DNA of 64,000 bases from Pelobates cultripes (lineage: Eukaryota; Chordata; Amphibia; Anura; Pelobatidae), in NCBI GenBank assembly GCA_933207985.1, contig OW240915.1, positions 106,760,163 to 106,824,162 of the forward strand, written 5' to 3'. Shown one piece after another: positions 31,512 to 44,790 of this stretch. Under the pieces are notes generated by a model that was not told the DNA's origin, made no database searches, and was given only the letters and a program-made list of their open reading frames with translations. How positions within the stretch are numbered: the first letter of the stretch is position 1; each line of letters opens with the position of its first letter. Made by a program: the position numbers and the translations under genes.

Positions 31512-33400
31512 TAACTCCCTCAGTTCAACTTTTGGTGTGCAAATGAAGCCACAGTGTCGTCTACACAATTCTAACTGAAAGTATAATAAAGAAGTATCAG
31601 ACTAACCAAGCTCATTACAATAATTAAGGACTACCCCTGGTGTTGTGTGTCCCACATGTATAGGCAAGGTATCTTTCATTTGAAAGGGTAACATTTGTAA
31701 TGTCAAATCTTTAGAAAGTATGGAAATACTATATTTTACGGAGGGCAATGGGGCTCTGAAAGAGTTTCTTTTTGCCCCTCTTTTTATCACGGAGAAACAT
31801 GAGACTCTTCATTTGAAAGAGGGATCGTATATCTTTTGAATGAAAGCTCTTATGGCTCTCTAATCTACAGGTGATACCCATGGTAACCATCATTGTTGAT
31901 ATTTTATAAAGGGGTGAAGGAATCTTTTAGAGCCCCTAACTCTCCCTGTAAGACAAGGTTGCAAAACCTTATTTTGGAAAGATGAGGTACTGATGTTTTC
32001 TGTGAAGGGTTTCTCTTCCCTTTTATGAATAGATGACTACCATAAATGTGTCAGTCACCTACCTAGTAGCTTTATAATATGCGGAGGTAGTGTTTCAAAT
32101 TAAGTTCTTCTCTAAAGACAGCATACTTAACAATCCCAGCATACCTTATATGAGAGGATAATTCACTTTCAAATGAGAAGTGTCATGCTCTCTTGGTAGC
32201 AGGTAATGCTATATATATATTGCAATAATCTGTCTACTAGGTGACTTTTAGGCTTCTCAGCATCCTTAAAGTGTATTAGGAGCTTGTGAAAATACACTAA
32301 AATACCCCCTGTATTCATATAAAGGATCTTGTGTCAGTACAGGTATACTGTATATGATTATTTTGAGTCATTATTATTTATTTTACTGTCTAAGTGAGTT
32401 TGAACAGGATTAGGTGACTTATTATTTTAGTATAATGTGTTGCATCACTGTTATGCGCAGGGGTGTGGAATTTAAAAAGCAATTACTTCTCCAAAGAACC
32501 AAATCAGTCATTCAATCTACTAGTCTGGCACAGTAATCTACTTGCCCTGACACAAAATAATTACAAAGACCTGCCAAGAGCCCTGGACATTGACATGGCT
32601 ATTTTATAAACTCTGAATTTTCACACATTAAAACTGAATGGAAAATGGCGGCAAAAATAGCTTGATTTGGAAACATTCTCTAACTTCCCCATTGTAACAG
32701 CATGGCTATTTTTGTTGCCTGAAATAAGGTTAGATATATATACCATTAACACCAGGAGCACTAGAGGCCTCAACGAGGATATTGACATAAAAATCATTTA
32801 GATGAGTGTGCAAAAGAGTAACTAATATGAGTAATTACCGTAGTTTTCAACATGCCTACTGGACATGCTGTTTTGCCATAAGCAAATCCAAAGTGTCCAA
32901 CAAACAAACTGACTTCAGGGCCGTACAAGGTTAAAGCTTGACGAAGGTTCATTCGAAGCTGAAACAATGCTTTTTTTGCTACTTATCTTCTTAATTCCTA
33001 TGGAAGCATGAAGGTAGTACTTCATTTTTTTTATACATGGCTTCTATATTTTGGCTTTATTTTTGTTAACTAAATCATGACACTGTGTAATGTGTCATGT
33101 GTTATTCATCTGAGGTTGTATTTACCTAATCGTAAGACTTTCTAAGGAAGAGATGATTGTTATTATGTCCTCATATATAAAACCATAGAATTCAAAGAGG
33201 GTGTACTTTCTTTTACCCATAACTGTATATCCAGAATTTCTACTTAACACTATACATTGGCGAGGGAAAATTTAGCCCTGGTGAGAATGCGATGACTTGC
33301 AGAAATTTTTAATTTTAAGGCCTGGCTAGTAGCATACTACTTCAAATTCTAAGGGTTGTTTGTGTCTATGTTTTTATGTACTGGTTAGTGGGAATGAAGT
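31512..33400. other. Intergenic, no gene recognised
   Basis: Non-repetitive-looking AT-rich sequence; only short chance frames. Confidence 0.5.
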
Positions 33401-33401
33401 A

Positions 33402-33590
33402 TAGAATATTTACTAATGTGAGAGTTGTCAAGAACTCAAAGTGTGTTTCAAATGGAAGGCCAAAATAGCTAAACTGATAAAACATTCTAAAAGTTTCTTT
33501 CTTCGAGTTCAGCTGTTTTGGTCTAAAATATGACATTTTCTGTGAATTCATTTTTAACTCCAGACAATTCTTACTTTAGTGATTAACCAT
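33402..33590. mobile_element. MITE, TTTACTAAAGTGAGAAT family
   Basis: Starts GAATATTTACTAATGTGAGAG and ends CTTACTTTAGTGATTAACC, a fold-back with GGCCAAAATAGCT / AGCTGTTTTGGTC arms. Other copies at 30682, 62335 and 62519. Confidence 0.65.
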
Positions 33591-33675
33591 GTGATCTCTT
33601 TTTTTTTCTGTCCAAACTGTATATGGAAGCATTTGAAACTTTCAAATTAAACATCCTCTGTGACTCAACAAAATT

Positions 33676-35337
33676 TTTATTAGGGATGACACAACATTGA
33701 AAAAAAACATTGTAGATACGGATGTTTTATTCATATAGATAACAGTTTATATTTCAAATTATCTGAGTAGTGCTATGTGCATGTGAAATATAAGCTCTTC
33801 TCAAAGATAAAGAATGCTAATATTATATAATTGAAAAGAACTGTCAGGTGTTCATATATTCTGGTTTCACTGTTCATCATTACTAAAAAGAAAATGTCAC
33901 ATTATTTATGAACAAATACCCCAAAAACCTTTTGGCAAGGAAAGCTAGTAGTGCTGTTTAGCACTAGACTATACATTCAGTGCCAAAATGAGAAAAAGCA
34001 AAGCACTTTAAAATGGTACTACTTACTCAAGAATCTACAATAAAGGACAACATACTTGATACATACTGGGTTACATATGTCTGTAAATGAACACTGAAAA
34101 AAAATGCAGCAATTCCTCAATATTGATACATAAAACTGTATAGTTTTTGTTCAGATTCTGCTTTAGTTATTAAAAAGTTACTCTTGAAATCTTCTGCAGT
34201 GCAGTACCTCAACACAATATAGACTTAGTGCATATAAATTAAGATTCATATGCTGAAAACAATAAAGCTTCAATCCCACTTAAGCAGTTACAATAATATT
34301 ACACAGTGGTGTATTAATGTGAGCTTCAATAAGTCCTGAGCAGGAGTAGCCTAAAAGTATAGACATAATAGAAATACATTTTAGTAGCCCTGCCTTCCTC
34401 TAGTTAGTCTGACTTCATAAACAAATTAACTGGATTTTAAGTAATTAACTGGAATATAACAAGTAAATGTGAGCTCTAGTGTGTGCTTTATTTGCATATA
34501 AGGTCTCCCTGAAGTAAAACAGAACAGAGTTACCAGTGTTCTTTTAACCTGTTCCTCTTTCAGTATGTATGTACGTGACTTAATTTTTGATTCAACATTT
34601 CTAATAAAATAAATAACTACTCATTCTGCTTTCTGGAAGCATTCAACTGAAGAGGCACACATGCTATAAGAGATATTATACAATAAACATAAATATTTCA
34701 GTTGGAAGAATGATATTACATTTGCTACCATTTTAAGTATATCCTGTGGTATAGATAATGTTTTACCCAAATCAATACTACAATTGTATCAATTTGAGGC
34801 AGATGGGATACTAAAGCCTTTATGGTTTAACATTTTGTATAGCTGGTGTTTTATCCAACTGACCTATATAACTTTCTGTAATGTAATGACGATCTAAATG
34901 ATTCCTGCTGATTGAGTCCTATAATTCTTTTAGAATGTTTTATGTTCATTTATTCTTAAATAATTTAGAAAGCAATTAAGTTATTAACATAATTATATTC
35001 ATTTGTACTGAATAAGTGGGACTGATGTCTTATAAGAATTTTTAACCTTACTGTAGTATTGACAAAGCACAAACAAAACGGTGGCTGCGTACATGTGAAC
35101 AAATAAGGACTTTTTTTTTCCATTTACAACTCAGTAGGATATAGCTTATAGCTTACTCTTGCATTCATGCTCATTTTGTTTGATATAATTAACCAAATTT
35201 CATCTGGTACAGGCCCCAATCTAGATGACAGTTAACAATGTAGCCTACAAAGGTTCCTGTCTTCTTAGGTAAAAAAAAAACCAATTGTTGGACATCCAAC
35301 AGCACTTTCAACTCTTAGAATTATAAAAAGAAACAAA
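33676..35337 (-). other. AMPH: Likely AMPH 3' UTR region
   Basis: 1.6 kb of sequence without recognisable transposon follows the AMPH stop codon. Minus-strand AATAAA occurs at 34949-34954, 34487-34492 and 33726-33731; any could end the transcript. The UTR extent is inferred. Confidence 0.4.
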
Positions 35338-35445
35338 TTACTCTAAACTACGAGTAAAGTTCTCTGGAAATAACCCTTTGTAACCATCCAAGTCCTTGTG
35401 CTGCTGCCAATCAGATTCTCGAATGCCAATCAGCCAACCAGCCTC
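35338..35445 (-). CDS. AMPH: Amphiphysin last coding exon (C-terminal half of SH3)
   Basis: Amphiphysin is a synaptic BAR-domain protein whose SH3 domain recruits dynamin to clathrin-coated pits. The exon encodes 35 residues plus TAA, starting EAGWLIGIRESDW and ending YKGLFPENFTRSLE. GWL is the SH3 tryptophan region, and PENF is the conserved end of the ligand groove. The acceptor is TTTCTTTACAG before 35445; phase 0. KGLFPENFTR at the end matches AMPH rather than its paralogue BIN1. It joins the exon at 47089-47190 across an 11.6-kb intron full of transposons. Confidence 0.93.
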   Translation of the reverse strand, partial: EAGWLIGIRESDWQQHKDLDGYKGLFPENFTRSLE

Positions 35446-35535
35446 CTGTAAAGAAAAACGTAGCAATAGTCACAAACTAAGAATTATGATATAAGCATTT
35501 ACTAAATAACCATTTATCAAAACACAATCTATTAA

Positions 35536-37652
35536 CCCCTTAAGGACTGGACTGTTTTTGCGATGTTGTACATTTGCGACCAGGCATATTTTTACACTTT
35601 TGTGGTGTTTGTGTTTGGCTGTAATTTTCCGCTCTCTCATTTACTGTTCCCATACAAATTATATATTGTTTTTTTCAGGACAAAAGGGGCTTTCTTTACA
35701 TACCATTATTTATATAATCTCATGTATTTTAATTTAAAAAAAATAAAAAAATATGATGAAAAATTGAAAAAAAATACATGTTTTTTGACTTTTACTTGAA
35801 AAATCTTTTACTCATCTACAAAAGCGAATGAAAAAACTGCTAAATAGATTCAAAATTTTGTCCTGAGTTTAAAAATACCTAGTGTTTACGTGCTTTTTTG
35901 CTTTTTTTTGCATGTTATAGGGCTATAGGTACAAGTAGGATATTGCGGTTTCAAAACATACATTTTTAAAATTTATCAATAGTGACATTGTAACACTATT
36001 ATCTGTCATAAATCTCTGAATAACACCCCACATGTACATATTTTTTTTAAAGTAGACAACCCAGGGTATTCAATATGGGGTATGTCCAGTCTTTTTTAGT
36101 AGCCACTTAGTTGAAAACACTGGCCAAAGTAAGCATTCATATTTGTTTGTGTGTGAAAAAAGTAAAAAAACTAAATTGAACGCTAATTTTGGCCAGTGTT
36201 TGTGACCAAGTGGTTACTAAAAAAGACTGGACATACCCCATTTGCAATACCTTGGGTTGTCTTCTTTTGCAAATGGTATGCCATCATGGGGTAATTCTCA
36301 TTCCTGGGCTACCATACGCTCTCAAAGGCAACGTAACCAACCTGGCCATTTTCAATGTAAAAATATTTGACCCATATATTTGACCTTGTAACTTTCAAAA
36401 ATGCTATAAAACCTGTACATGGGGGGTACTGTTTTACTCAGGAGACATCGCTGAACACAAATATTAGTGTTTAAAAACTGGAAAACGTATCACAACAATT
36501 ATATCATCAGTAAAAGTGCTGTTTGTGTGTGAAAAATGCAAAAAAAGTCATTTCACTGACAATATCATCGCTGTGATATGTTTTACTGTTTTGAATCACT
36601 AATATTTGTGTTCAGCGAAGTCTCCCGAGTAAAACAGTACCCCCCATGTACAGGTTTTAGGGTGTCGTAGAACGTTACAGGGTAAAATACAGTGCTAGCA
36701 AATTAAATTCTCTGGACTTTCGGCCTGGATTGGCAGGCAGGTCCCTCAAATTGCAATCAATAAAATTACTGAATTATGTAAAAATATTACATAAATACGC
36801 ACGTAGAATTTAAATATATATGCATATTTATATATTTGAAGTCTACGTGTATATTTATATAATTATTTATGTAATTTTGTATATGGACGTATGTATATTT
36901 CTTATTATTTTTATTTATTTTTATATACATAGATATATATACAAATTCATTCTAAGTGTATTTTGATATAAATATATATATATTAATTTTAAAATACAGT
37001 TAGAATAAAATTTCATATAGCTATATAATTTTTTTTAATTTTTTATTATTATTTAAAAAAATTTTTATTTAATTTAAATCACTTATTTATATTTTATAAT
37101 AATATATATATACAATATATATAGTTATTATATATATTATATATATACGTGTGTAATTTAATTATAAGTGTATTTTTATATTAATATAAGTACATATTAA
37201 TATAAAAATACACTTAGTAGGGCATTATATATATGATATATAGACATATATTATATAGATATAATATATGTCTATATATCATATATACACATATATAATT
37301 ATTTATTTATTTTTTATTAACATTAACTTTATTTTTATTTCTGATTTTACACTAGCAGGGAGACTGCCTGTCAGCACAGACAGTCCCCCTGCAGGCAGAC
37401 ACATGGACACCTATTGTGACCATGTGATCGCTGTGTTAAGCGATCACATGGCCACAGGGGTCCTAATCTGCCGTGGGGAGACTGCCTGGGCTGCAGGCAG
37501 TCTCCCCACAACCGGAGCCACGCTGATCTCCGCCGGGGGGACGACGGCGATCAGGTAAGTAGCTCTGACCGTTAGGACGGTTCAGGACCGTCATCGGTCG
37601 GCAACGCAAAAATGCCGATGACGGTCCTGAACCGTCCTCGGTCCTTAAGGGG
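35536..37652. mobile_element. 2.1-kb TTAA element (copy 1), non-autonomous
   Basis: CCCCTTAAGGACTGGAC at the left and GGTCCTTAAGGGG at the right, flanked by TTAA at 35532-35535 and 37653-37656. The right subterminal region holds a palindrome GACGGTTCAGGACCGTCATCGG. The middle holds a long inverted AT-rich block (36780-37310) and inverted phrases (GTACCCCCCATGTACAGG at 36420 and 36645; CTAAAAAAGACTGGACATACC). No transposase recognised. A second copy in opposite orientation lies at 38713-41352. Confidence 0.8.
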
Positions 37653-37656
37653 TTAA

Positions 37657-38646
37657 AATAAATCTACAATAAGTTGAGTTTCACAGCATCTCTTTACTGT
37701 GATTTCTTCACTATAATTTCTCCTGATCTATAAGAATACTAAAAACATATATACTTTAAGTAATGAAACAGCTTATAAAGAACAATAAGGAGAAGGCAGG
37801 TTTAACATTCATCTCGCTGAAGTAGTTTGGGTGCAGTGTCGCTGTGTCCTTAATTCTCTGTGATGTAAAACACTGCAGTTTTTGAGAAACTGCAATATTT
37901 GCATTGCAGGATTAAGTCCTCCTCTAGTGGCTTGAAGTATGGATCAAGGTAAATACAACTTTATTTTTTTTTTTTTTTTTGCACCAGGTGGCAGGTCCTG
38001 CCTACAAGTAGGAACAGGAACACTCAGTGTTAGAAATACAGATTTGTATTCTTAAAGCCACAGTGTTCCTTTAAATAAACTATGAATCCTGAAAAAAGCT
38101 ATACATTTTTGATGAAACAATGTTGATAAATGCATGATAGTCAAGTATTCCAGGAAAGCTTCCCTTCATCAAGCCATAAGCAGGAGAGACTCATCTCTAA
38201 CTTAATTCTCCATGGATTTTATTTTGTTGCCAAATTGGCATTAACTAATTGAATTTACATAAGTTGTGTCTTGGTTTAGTGGTAAGATTAGTGAAATACT
38301 TTAGGGACGGAAACTGCATGCTCTTCTTGTTTAAGGTCAAAATGTACAGATTTCAAGAGAAATCAGCACGTTTATAAATTAATATAGGAACGCTCCCATG
38401 GTGGTCAAGCTGACAGCCAGAAGGTCTCCCTGATTATTTCTGCTTGAACATTTCATAATAATGTTATCAGAGTCAGAGAACACTCACTTTTATTTTTCTT
38501 AAGGGTGCAATGACTCTAGCTCCACCTTCCCAGACAAATATCAAAAAAGAGATATCCAGCACTCATTATTGTGAAAAATTATATCCCTTTATTGCTTGAA
38601 CATTCAGGTGGAAGTCAGAGCTTCCATAGGAAAGTATTAGTCTTAT
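37657..38646. other. AMPH intron, with a decayed MITE
   Basis: 37802-38075 resembles the AGGACC family (CTGAAGTAGTTTGGGTGCA near the left, CCACAGTGTTCCTTTAAA at the right) but has lost a clear left end. The phrase AGAGATATCCAGCACTCA at about 38550 looks like PLE terminal sequence. No coding region. Confidence 0.45.
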
Positions 38647-38712
38647 AAGAGAAGTATTCTTTTCAAATAGTTTTTATTAGGTATTTAATAATAAAATAAA
38701 AATGACAATTAA

Positions 38713-41352
38713 ACCCTTCCCGACCGCTGACGGTTCAGGACCGTCATTGGAAAAATCCCCTTGAGGACCGGTGACGGTCCTGAACCGTCATAACGGTAAT
38801 ATGTACTTACCCGATCGCCGTCATTCCTCCCGGTGTGGGGGGACTGCCTGACAGCCCAGGCAGTCTCCCTGCAGCAAATCAGGACCCCATGGCCATGTGA
38901 TCGCTCAACAGAATAAGGTGGATAAGTAAGTGCGCTGGATCTTTTTATATTAATATATACATATTTAATATAAAAATACAAATACACTTGTAATTAAATT
39001 ACACACATATATAATATATAATAACTATATAATTATATATATATTATTATAAAATACAGATAATAAGTAAATTAAAATAAATTAAAAAATGTAAAAATTA
39101 TTGTAAAATTTTTTTTAAAAATATATATATATATGAAATTTTATTCTAACTGTATTTTGATATACATTTATATCAAAATACACTTAGAATGAAATTATAT
39201 ATACATAAATCAAAATAATTCAAAATAAATATATATATCCATATACATAATTACATAAATAATTTAATAAATATACACATAGACTTCAAATATATAAATA
39301 TGTATATATTTAAATTCTACGTGCGTATTTATGTAATATTGTTACATAATCAAGTAGTTTTATTGATTGCAATTTTTAGGGACCTGCCTGATAACCCAGG
39401 CCAAAAGTCCAGAGAATTTAATTTGCTAGCACTGTATTTAACCCTGTAACTTTCTATGACACCCAAAAACCTGTACTGTTTTACTCGGGAGACTTCGCTG
39501 AACACAAATATTAGTGTTTCCTAACAGTAAAACATATCACAGCGATGATATTGTGAGTGAAAGTGACTTTTCTTGCATTTTTCACACACAAACGGCACTT
39601 TCACTGATGATATCACTGTCTCCTGAGCATAACAGTCCCCCCATGTGCAGGTTTTAAAGTGTTTTTGAAAGTTACAGGGTCAAATATTTTTACATTAAAA
39701 ATTGCCAGGTTGGTTATGTTGCCTTTGAGAACGTATGGTAGCCCAGGAATGAGTATTACCCTCATGATGGCATACCATTTGCAAAAGAAGACAACCCAAG
39801 GTATTGCAAATGGGGTATGTTCAGTCTTTTTTAGTAGCCACTTAGTCACAAACACTGGCCAAAGTTAGCGTTCATAATTGTTTTTTTTATTTTTTATTAT
39901 TATTTATTTTTGTTGTGCAGGTGGTTAGATGGTATTAACATACGCCACAACAGCGTGTTTCAAGATTTACAACAGTTAGACAGTGGCATGAGAAGTCGCA
40001 CAGTTTTATATAATTATATCTAGCTTGGCTAAACAGTGATATTGTCAGAATAAAGTAAGGTAGTTAACGCTTAACAGTGCTAGGTTAGCTATGTTAGTAT
40101 AGTTATAACGTCGTAGCATGGTTTGCAGTTTAAGACTAGCTGGCTTGTGTGTGATGCATAGACAGGTTGCACTGCTCTTCTATGGGCCATGATGCAGTAA
40201 AATACCAATAACAATACTATTTCTAGCCTACGTTGGAGAGTTATATCACTGCACAATCTAAACATAAACGTGGACTGCTTGTCTATGATTAACTGGGCAT
40301 TGAACCATCAGGAGCCCGTTTCATCATGGTCACTGTTGTTATAACAAGTCCGTTATGGCCTGGGGGCATAATCTACGTGGTGTCTGTATCAGACCTCCAA
40401 GTCTGGGTGTTCAGCTGATGCGAGAGCTCGGAACAGTCCAGGCTGTAAATACCCCTGTGAGGCAGCGTGGTAGGCGCTTCAGCCTATACCCAGCGTTGGT
40501 AAGTCCCGTGTGTGTCCCTTCATTCCTTCATTGCGACCGTAGGGTCTGGCGTCCCCGCCTCGGTGGTCAGCTCCGGTATTTCCCTCCATGGTGTGCAGCC
40601 TCATAGCCACTTGTGATGTTGCATTGAGTGTGGAGATGTGCCTCGTGCTGTGCTGGTCCCCGGGGTTTTGGTCAGATGAGAGATTTGTGAGTGTCGCTTG
40701 TAAGCTGGTGGGAGCTTGTGCCTGAGGGGTTTGGCGCTATGTCCCGCCTCGAGGCCCAGCGGTGTCTGCTGCACCTGATGGCCATCTTGGAGGCTCGGGG
40801 TACCTGCATGTAATAGTTGCGTCTCGCTGCTGGACGTATCCACAAGGCCACCGTTAGCTCGGCTTGGCGGTGAGTTGCCCCCCGGCTGAGCAGCGCCTCC
40901 TTGAGGCCTGCGCAGAGCCGATCAAAGGTTTCTATAAGGGACGTGTGTGTCTTGGTGCAGGTGTTCCGCTGTCTAGGCACAGGCAATTTTGGCTGATCTG
41001 TGTGGGTCTATTGGCCCGCCGTGTTCAGAGGCTGGCCTGCTTGCTGTCCATTCAGGTCTGTATGTCCCGTAGGGACCGGGCTGTCCCCCACCGCTCGGGG
41101 GAGTGGGGGGTGAGGTCGCTTGTGGGCTCTCGCGCCGGGTCGAGCGGCCGCCTGCCCTCTGCTTCAGCCCCAGTAGGCCGCATTTGGATCTCCGCGATCC
41201 CGGCTCCGACAGACCCCGGGGTGAAAAACAATATATAACTTGTATGGGAACAGTAAATGAGAGAGAGGAAAATTACAGCTAAACACAAACACCACAAAAG
41301 TGTTAAAACAGCTCTCTGGTCCTTAACGTACAACAGTCCGGTCCTGAAGGGG
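38713..41352. mobile_element. TTAA element (copy 2), inverted relative to copy 1
   Basis: TTAA at 38709-38712 and 41353-41356. The left end carries CCGCTGACGGTTCAGGACCG, matching the right subterminal region of copy 1. The right part (41225-41350: CATTTACT/AGTAAATG, CCGGTCCTGAAGGGG) matches the left end of copy 1. The region 39870-41225 has no counterpart in copy 1 and replaces roughly 0.5 kb of it. Confidence 0.75.
39875..41222. other. GC-rich insert within TTAA element copy 2, origin unknown
   Basis: It begins at a T-rich run (complement of an A-rich tail) near 39880 and becomes GC-rich at 40350-41220. The minus frames 40601-40843 and 40672-40986 are Arg/Thr-rich without a known domain. 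A T-run at the left and GC-rich sequence at the right suggest a minus-strand retroposon (5' region at right, tail at left), but I recognise no LINE protein. Confidence 0.4.
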
Positions 41353-41754
41353 TTAAATGAACAATAATAACAAATTGGAGAGGGGAAACTTGGGGAAGTA
41401 TCCATCCGAATTTACAATATTTTTGTGCAATGTCGATATGTCTATATTTATCAATGATAATACAATAATTATAATATATCTATGTAAAACGAATAAAACA
41501 GGGTTGTACTACTAATAATTTACAGTTGGAAAATCTTAAATTATAAATAAGATTTTTTAACCTTGTTTTCCCACTCAGTCCAGACATAATGAAGCTGATC
41601 CCATAATAAAGATGGCTGTCTTAATAGCCATCTCATGCAATTTGTTTTCTAATACTAACTTTAGTACATCAACTATAGAGGGTATAGCAAGGGATTTCCA
41701 ATATCTGGGTAAGTAGGATGTGGCGGCTATAAGAATATGCTATGATTACTCTGT

Positions 41755-42198
41755 CTACTTTATTAACAGATTATGGAAACATTTTAATGAGCCAGAGTTC
41801 CGATGTAAAGATGGAAATATTTGGATCAACAGTCTTAATAAGTTTATGAATATCACTCCAGAATCTAGCGAGTTTAAGGCAATACAACCAAATGTGTGAC
41901 ATGGTATCTCATCACACTCCTTCCAACATCTGTCTGAGACTTTAGAATTTATTTTATGAAGGCGTGATGGAACCAGGTACCAACGATAGAGAATGTTTAA
42001 ATGATTCTCATGATGACTTGCACACTGCGTGATACCTCTCAAGATGAGAATAAAACTTATCCAATCCTCCAGCTCATATTGAACTCCCAAATATCTTTCC
42101 CATGATTCCATAAAAGATAATTTAGAGGTGGACCCAGGAGAAATATGGGAATAGCAAAATGTGATTATGCCTTTACAGTTTGGATTGAAGAGATACAT
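41755..42198 (-). pseudogene. LINE ORF2 C-terminal fragment
   Basis: 147 aa open frame: MESWERYLGVQYELEDW, HLNILYRWYLVPSRLHKI and CWKECDEIPCHTFGC align in style with the intact ORF2 (YKMLFRWYLTPQRL, CWKQCGETGTFLHCW) near 5940-6060. Part of the truncated LINE 38661-42215. Confidence 0.8.
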
Positions 42199-42502
42199 TT
42201 TTTTCTAAATTTGAAAAGAGAAGTATTCTATTGTGTGATCACTGCGTTTGATAAAAAGGGACTCTTGCACAGATAGTCTCCTGAGAGCTAAACTAGGCAG
42301 CAGTGATAGAGAACTTGCCGCTGGAAAAAGTGGTAAGTAAACTTAATTTTTAAATTTGTAGGTGGGGAGGGCTCTAGCATGTATAAAACTAAAGAAATGC
42401 TCAAAACGTTAAAGCTAAATATTGTTTTTTTATGTTGCAGTGTTATTTCAACTGTTTAATTGCAATACATTGCATACCCCGAATTGGTTAGTGTTTGCTT
42501 TA

Positions 42503-42980
42503 CAAGGACACTATAGCCGCCAGAACAACTACAGCTTATAGTATTTGATCTAGTGAATATAATCCTTCCCTTCAGGCTTTTTGCAGTAAACACTAGGGAT
42601 ACTTCAAGTGACCACTCCTCATATGGCTATTAGAGATGCTTCTTGGGAGTCTGCAGCACTTACATTCAGTGTGACTCCACCCTCTGCATGGAGATACTGA
42701 ACTTTCCTCATAGAGATGCATTGATTCAACGCATCTCTATGAGGAGATGCTGATTGATCAGGGCTGTGTTTGGCATGTGCTGGCTCTGCTCCGGATCTGA
42801 TTTCTTGACACTCTCAGCCAATCCAATGCTTTCCAATGTGAAAGTATTGTGATTGGCTCAGATCATAACGTCAACTAAGCAGGCAGATCAGGGCAGAGCC
42901 AGCACCAGCAGACTGGAATTAAGGTAAGATGTTACTATATTTAGGGGGCAAGAGGGGGGCCAAGTGGCTAGATGGTGGTG
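42503..42980. mobile_element. Partial MITE, AGGACACTATAG family
   Basis: Left end AAGGACACTATAGCCGCC, with inner sequence shared with 22270-22832 in reverse (CATCTCTATGAGGAGATGCTG). The right end is missing at a junction near 42980 with unrelated sequence. Confidence 0.6.
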
Positions 42981-44786
42981 TGGCGACCACTCCGATGGGA
43001 AGAAATGTTCTGCCTCCAGAGATGTTATTTTCCCCCTAGTGCAAGGGTTGCTGTAAGGTAGAGCAGGAACAGCTCTTACAAGAACTAGTGACTAAGCACA
43101 GAAGGGAGACAGCTGTAAAAGCTTTCTCCCACAAACATGAGACAAGGCTCTATGCTGTAGCACAACTGGTTTTAATGGAGCAACACACGGCCTTTTATGA
43201 CAATCTCCATGCAAGGGGCACTCCCCCCTGGACCTGAGAGTAGACTACAGTACAAACATACATGCAATTACATTGGCTCTCAGGTTCAGGACACACCCAT
43301 ACAAAATGAGACAATCCCTCCCCTGTGCCTGGGAGATAATTGAATTAGGAACTAGTAATACAGTTTGACTCAATGAAATGATGTTGGACGTCCTTGCACT
43401 TCCTAAATCCCCATAGGAAGGATTGATTTAATGTTTTCCTATTGGAAAGACCTAATCGCTGACTTCAGAGGAGATGGAGCCCTACCGAGCAGCAGAGCCC
43501 TCTGCTCTGAAGTCAGGTAAGTGTTAAAATGTTTTTTAACCCTTTATTTGTGGGGGGTTTAACACTAGATATGTTTACATTTCTTCCCATAGAGAAGCAT
43601 TAGCTTGATGGTTTGTGGAAATATGTGTGCATATACACAGTGTCCACACTTCTTCCCTGTGAGAAGCATTTGATTGGCTACTGCCAAGCATAAACAAGGA
43701 AGTTTATACGGTGCAGGAAAAGGAGGCGTTTTACCATAGCTGCCCAAACTATATTGTGCAGCCATTACAAGGTGTGGTTTATAGACTTAAATTTAGGATT
43801 AGATATTTTGAAAACATATTGCATGTATATTTTACCTTGTTAAAATGCATTAAAATATGTTTGTTTTTATTTTTTAAAATTAATTTTATAGTTTGTTAAT
43901 CTATGTAAAGTGTTCTGGATAAGAGCTAGACTATTCCTTTAAATACAGTATGGCCATATGGTGTGACTAAATTCCTATTTACATTTTTTTATGGTGCAAT
44001 TATAAGTAGCCTTGTTATATTTGCAATTGTATTATTGTTTTTTTATGTGTACTGTTATTTCTTTCGGTCTTTACAACAGCACCACTATTATGAAATGTAT
44101 ATTGCCCCCAAAGTTTTGCTTTATTCTGACAGTGCAACATGTTACATAAAAGAGAAAGAATGTGACATTGCATACACAGATATGTTAACCACCACGAAGA
44201 AAGCATTTTTAAATGGAAGAGGTGGGAAACATTCAGGATGGTTTTTTTTCTTCCCAGTATGACAGCCACTAGAGAAGGATTTAATCCTACAATATAAACA
44301 TTGAAGTTTTTAAAAAAGTTGAAGTGGCCTTGGTGACTTTATTTTTTTAAATTTTTTATTAATGAGTCTTTCATACATTCCTGAGATTCTTTACCACAAA
44401 AGTGAGGGGTTTTAGCTTTCTTGGAGAATTGAAACACAAAATGCATAATGTGGTGATAAATAGAACTTATGTTTTAAAAATAAAATTTTAAAAAGGATCT
44501 TAAAAACACATCACAAGCTAAATTCTGACAAAAGTATTTGAGTGCATTCCTGATGATCTCAATGCCACGGGTGAAATGTGTGTTGATTGCTATCACTATA
44601 TAGTGTACTTTAGTGACGATTCATTCAGCTGTTTATCTTTGTGATTTCATTTGTCATTTATGATTTCATAAGGTTGACAGGCTGGCAAATAAGTAGGGAC
44701 AAGGCAGTTACCTTCTGAGACTAGCAATACTCGGGAACAGTCAATCTTTATCTTTGTACCTTTTCTTCCCTCCTCTATTTCTTAAC
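42981..44786. other. AMPH intron, repeat fragments, no gene
   Basis: 42980-43385 is an unidentified block. 43390-43510 resembles the middle of an AGGACC MITE (CCCCATAGGAAGGATTGATT). 44260-44350 resembles a MITE edge (CACTAGAGAAGGATTTAATCC). No exon with splice borders seen. Confidence 0.4.
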
Positions 44787-44790
44787 TTAA

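Larger units (their letters stand above)
38661..42215 (-). mobile_element. 5'-truncated L1-like LINE containing a nested TTAA element
   Basis: The 14-bp duplication AAGAGAAGTATTCT lies at 38647-38660 and 42216-42229. LINE sequence is 38661-38708 (3' end) and 41357-42215 (ORF2 C-terminus), interrupted by the TTAA element 38713-41352. The 14-bp direct repeat plus 5' truncation are signs of target-primed reverse transcription. It lies in the last AMPH intron. Confidence 0.8.

Noticed and set aside
36780..37310. AT-rich palindromes as a replication origin or matrix attachment site
   Set aside because: They are shared with the second TTAA element copy and are explained as transposon interior.
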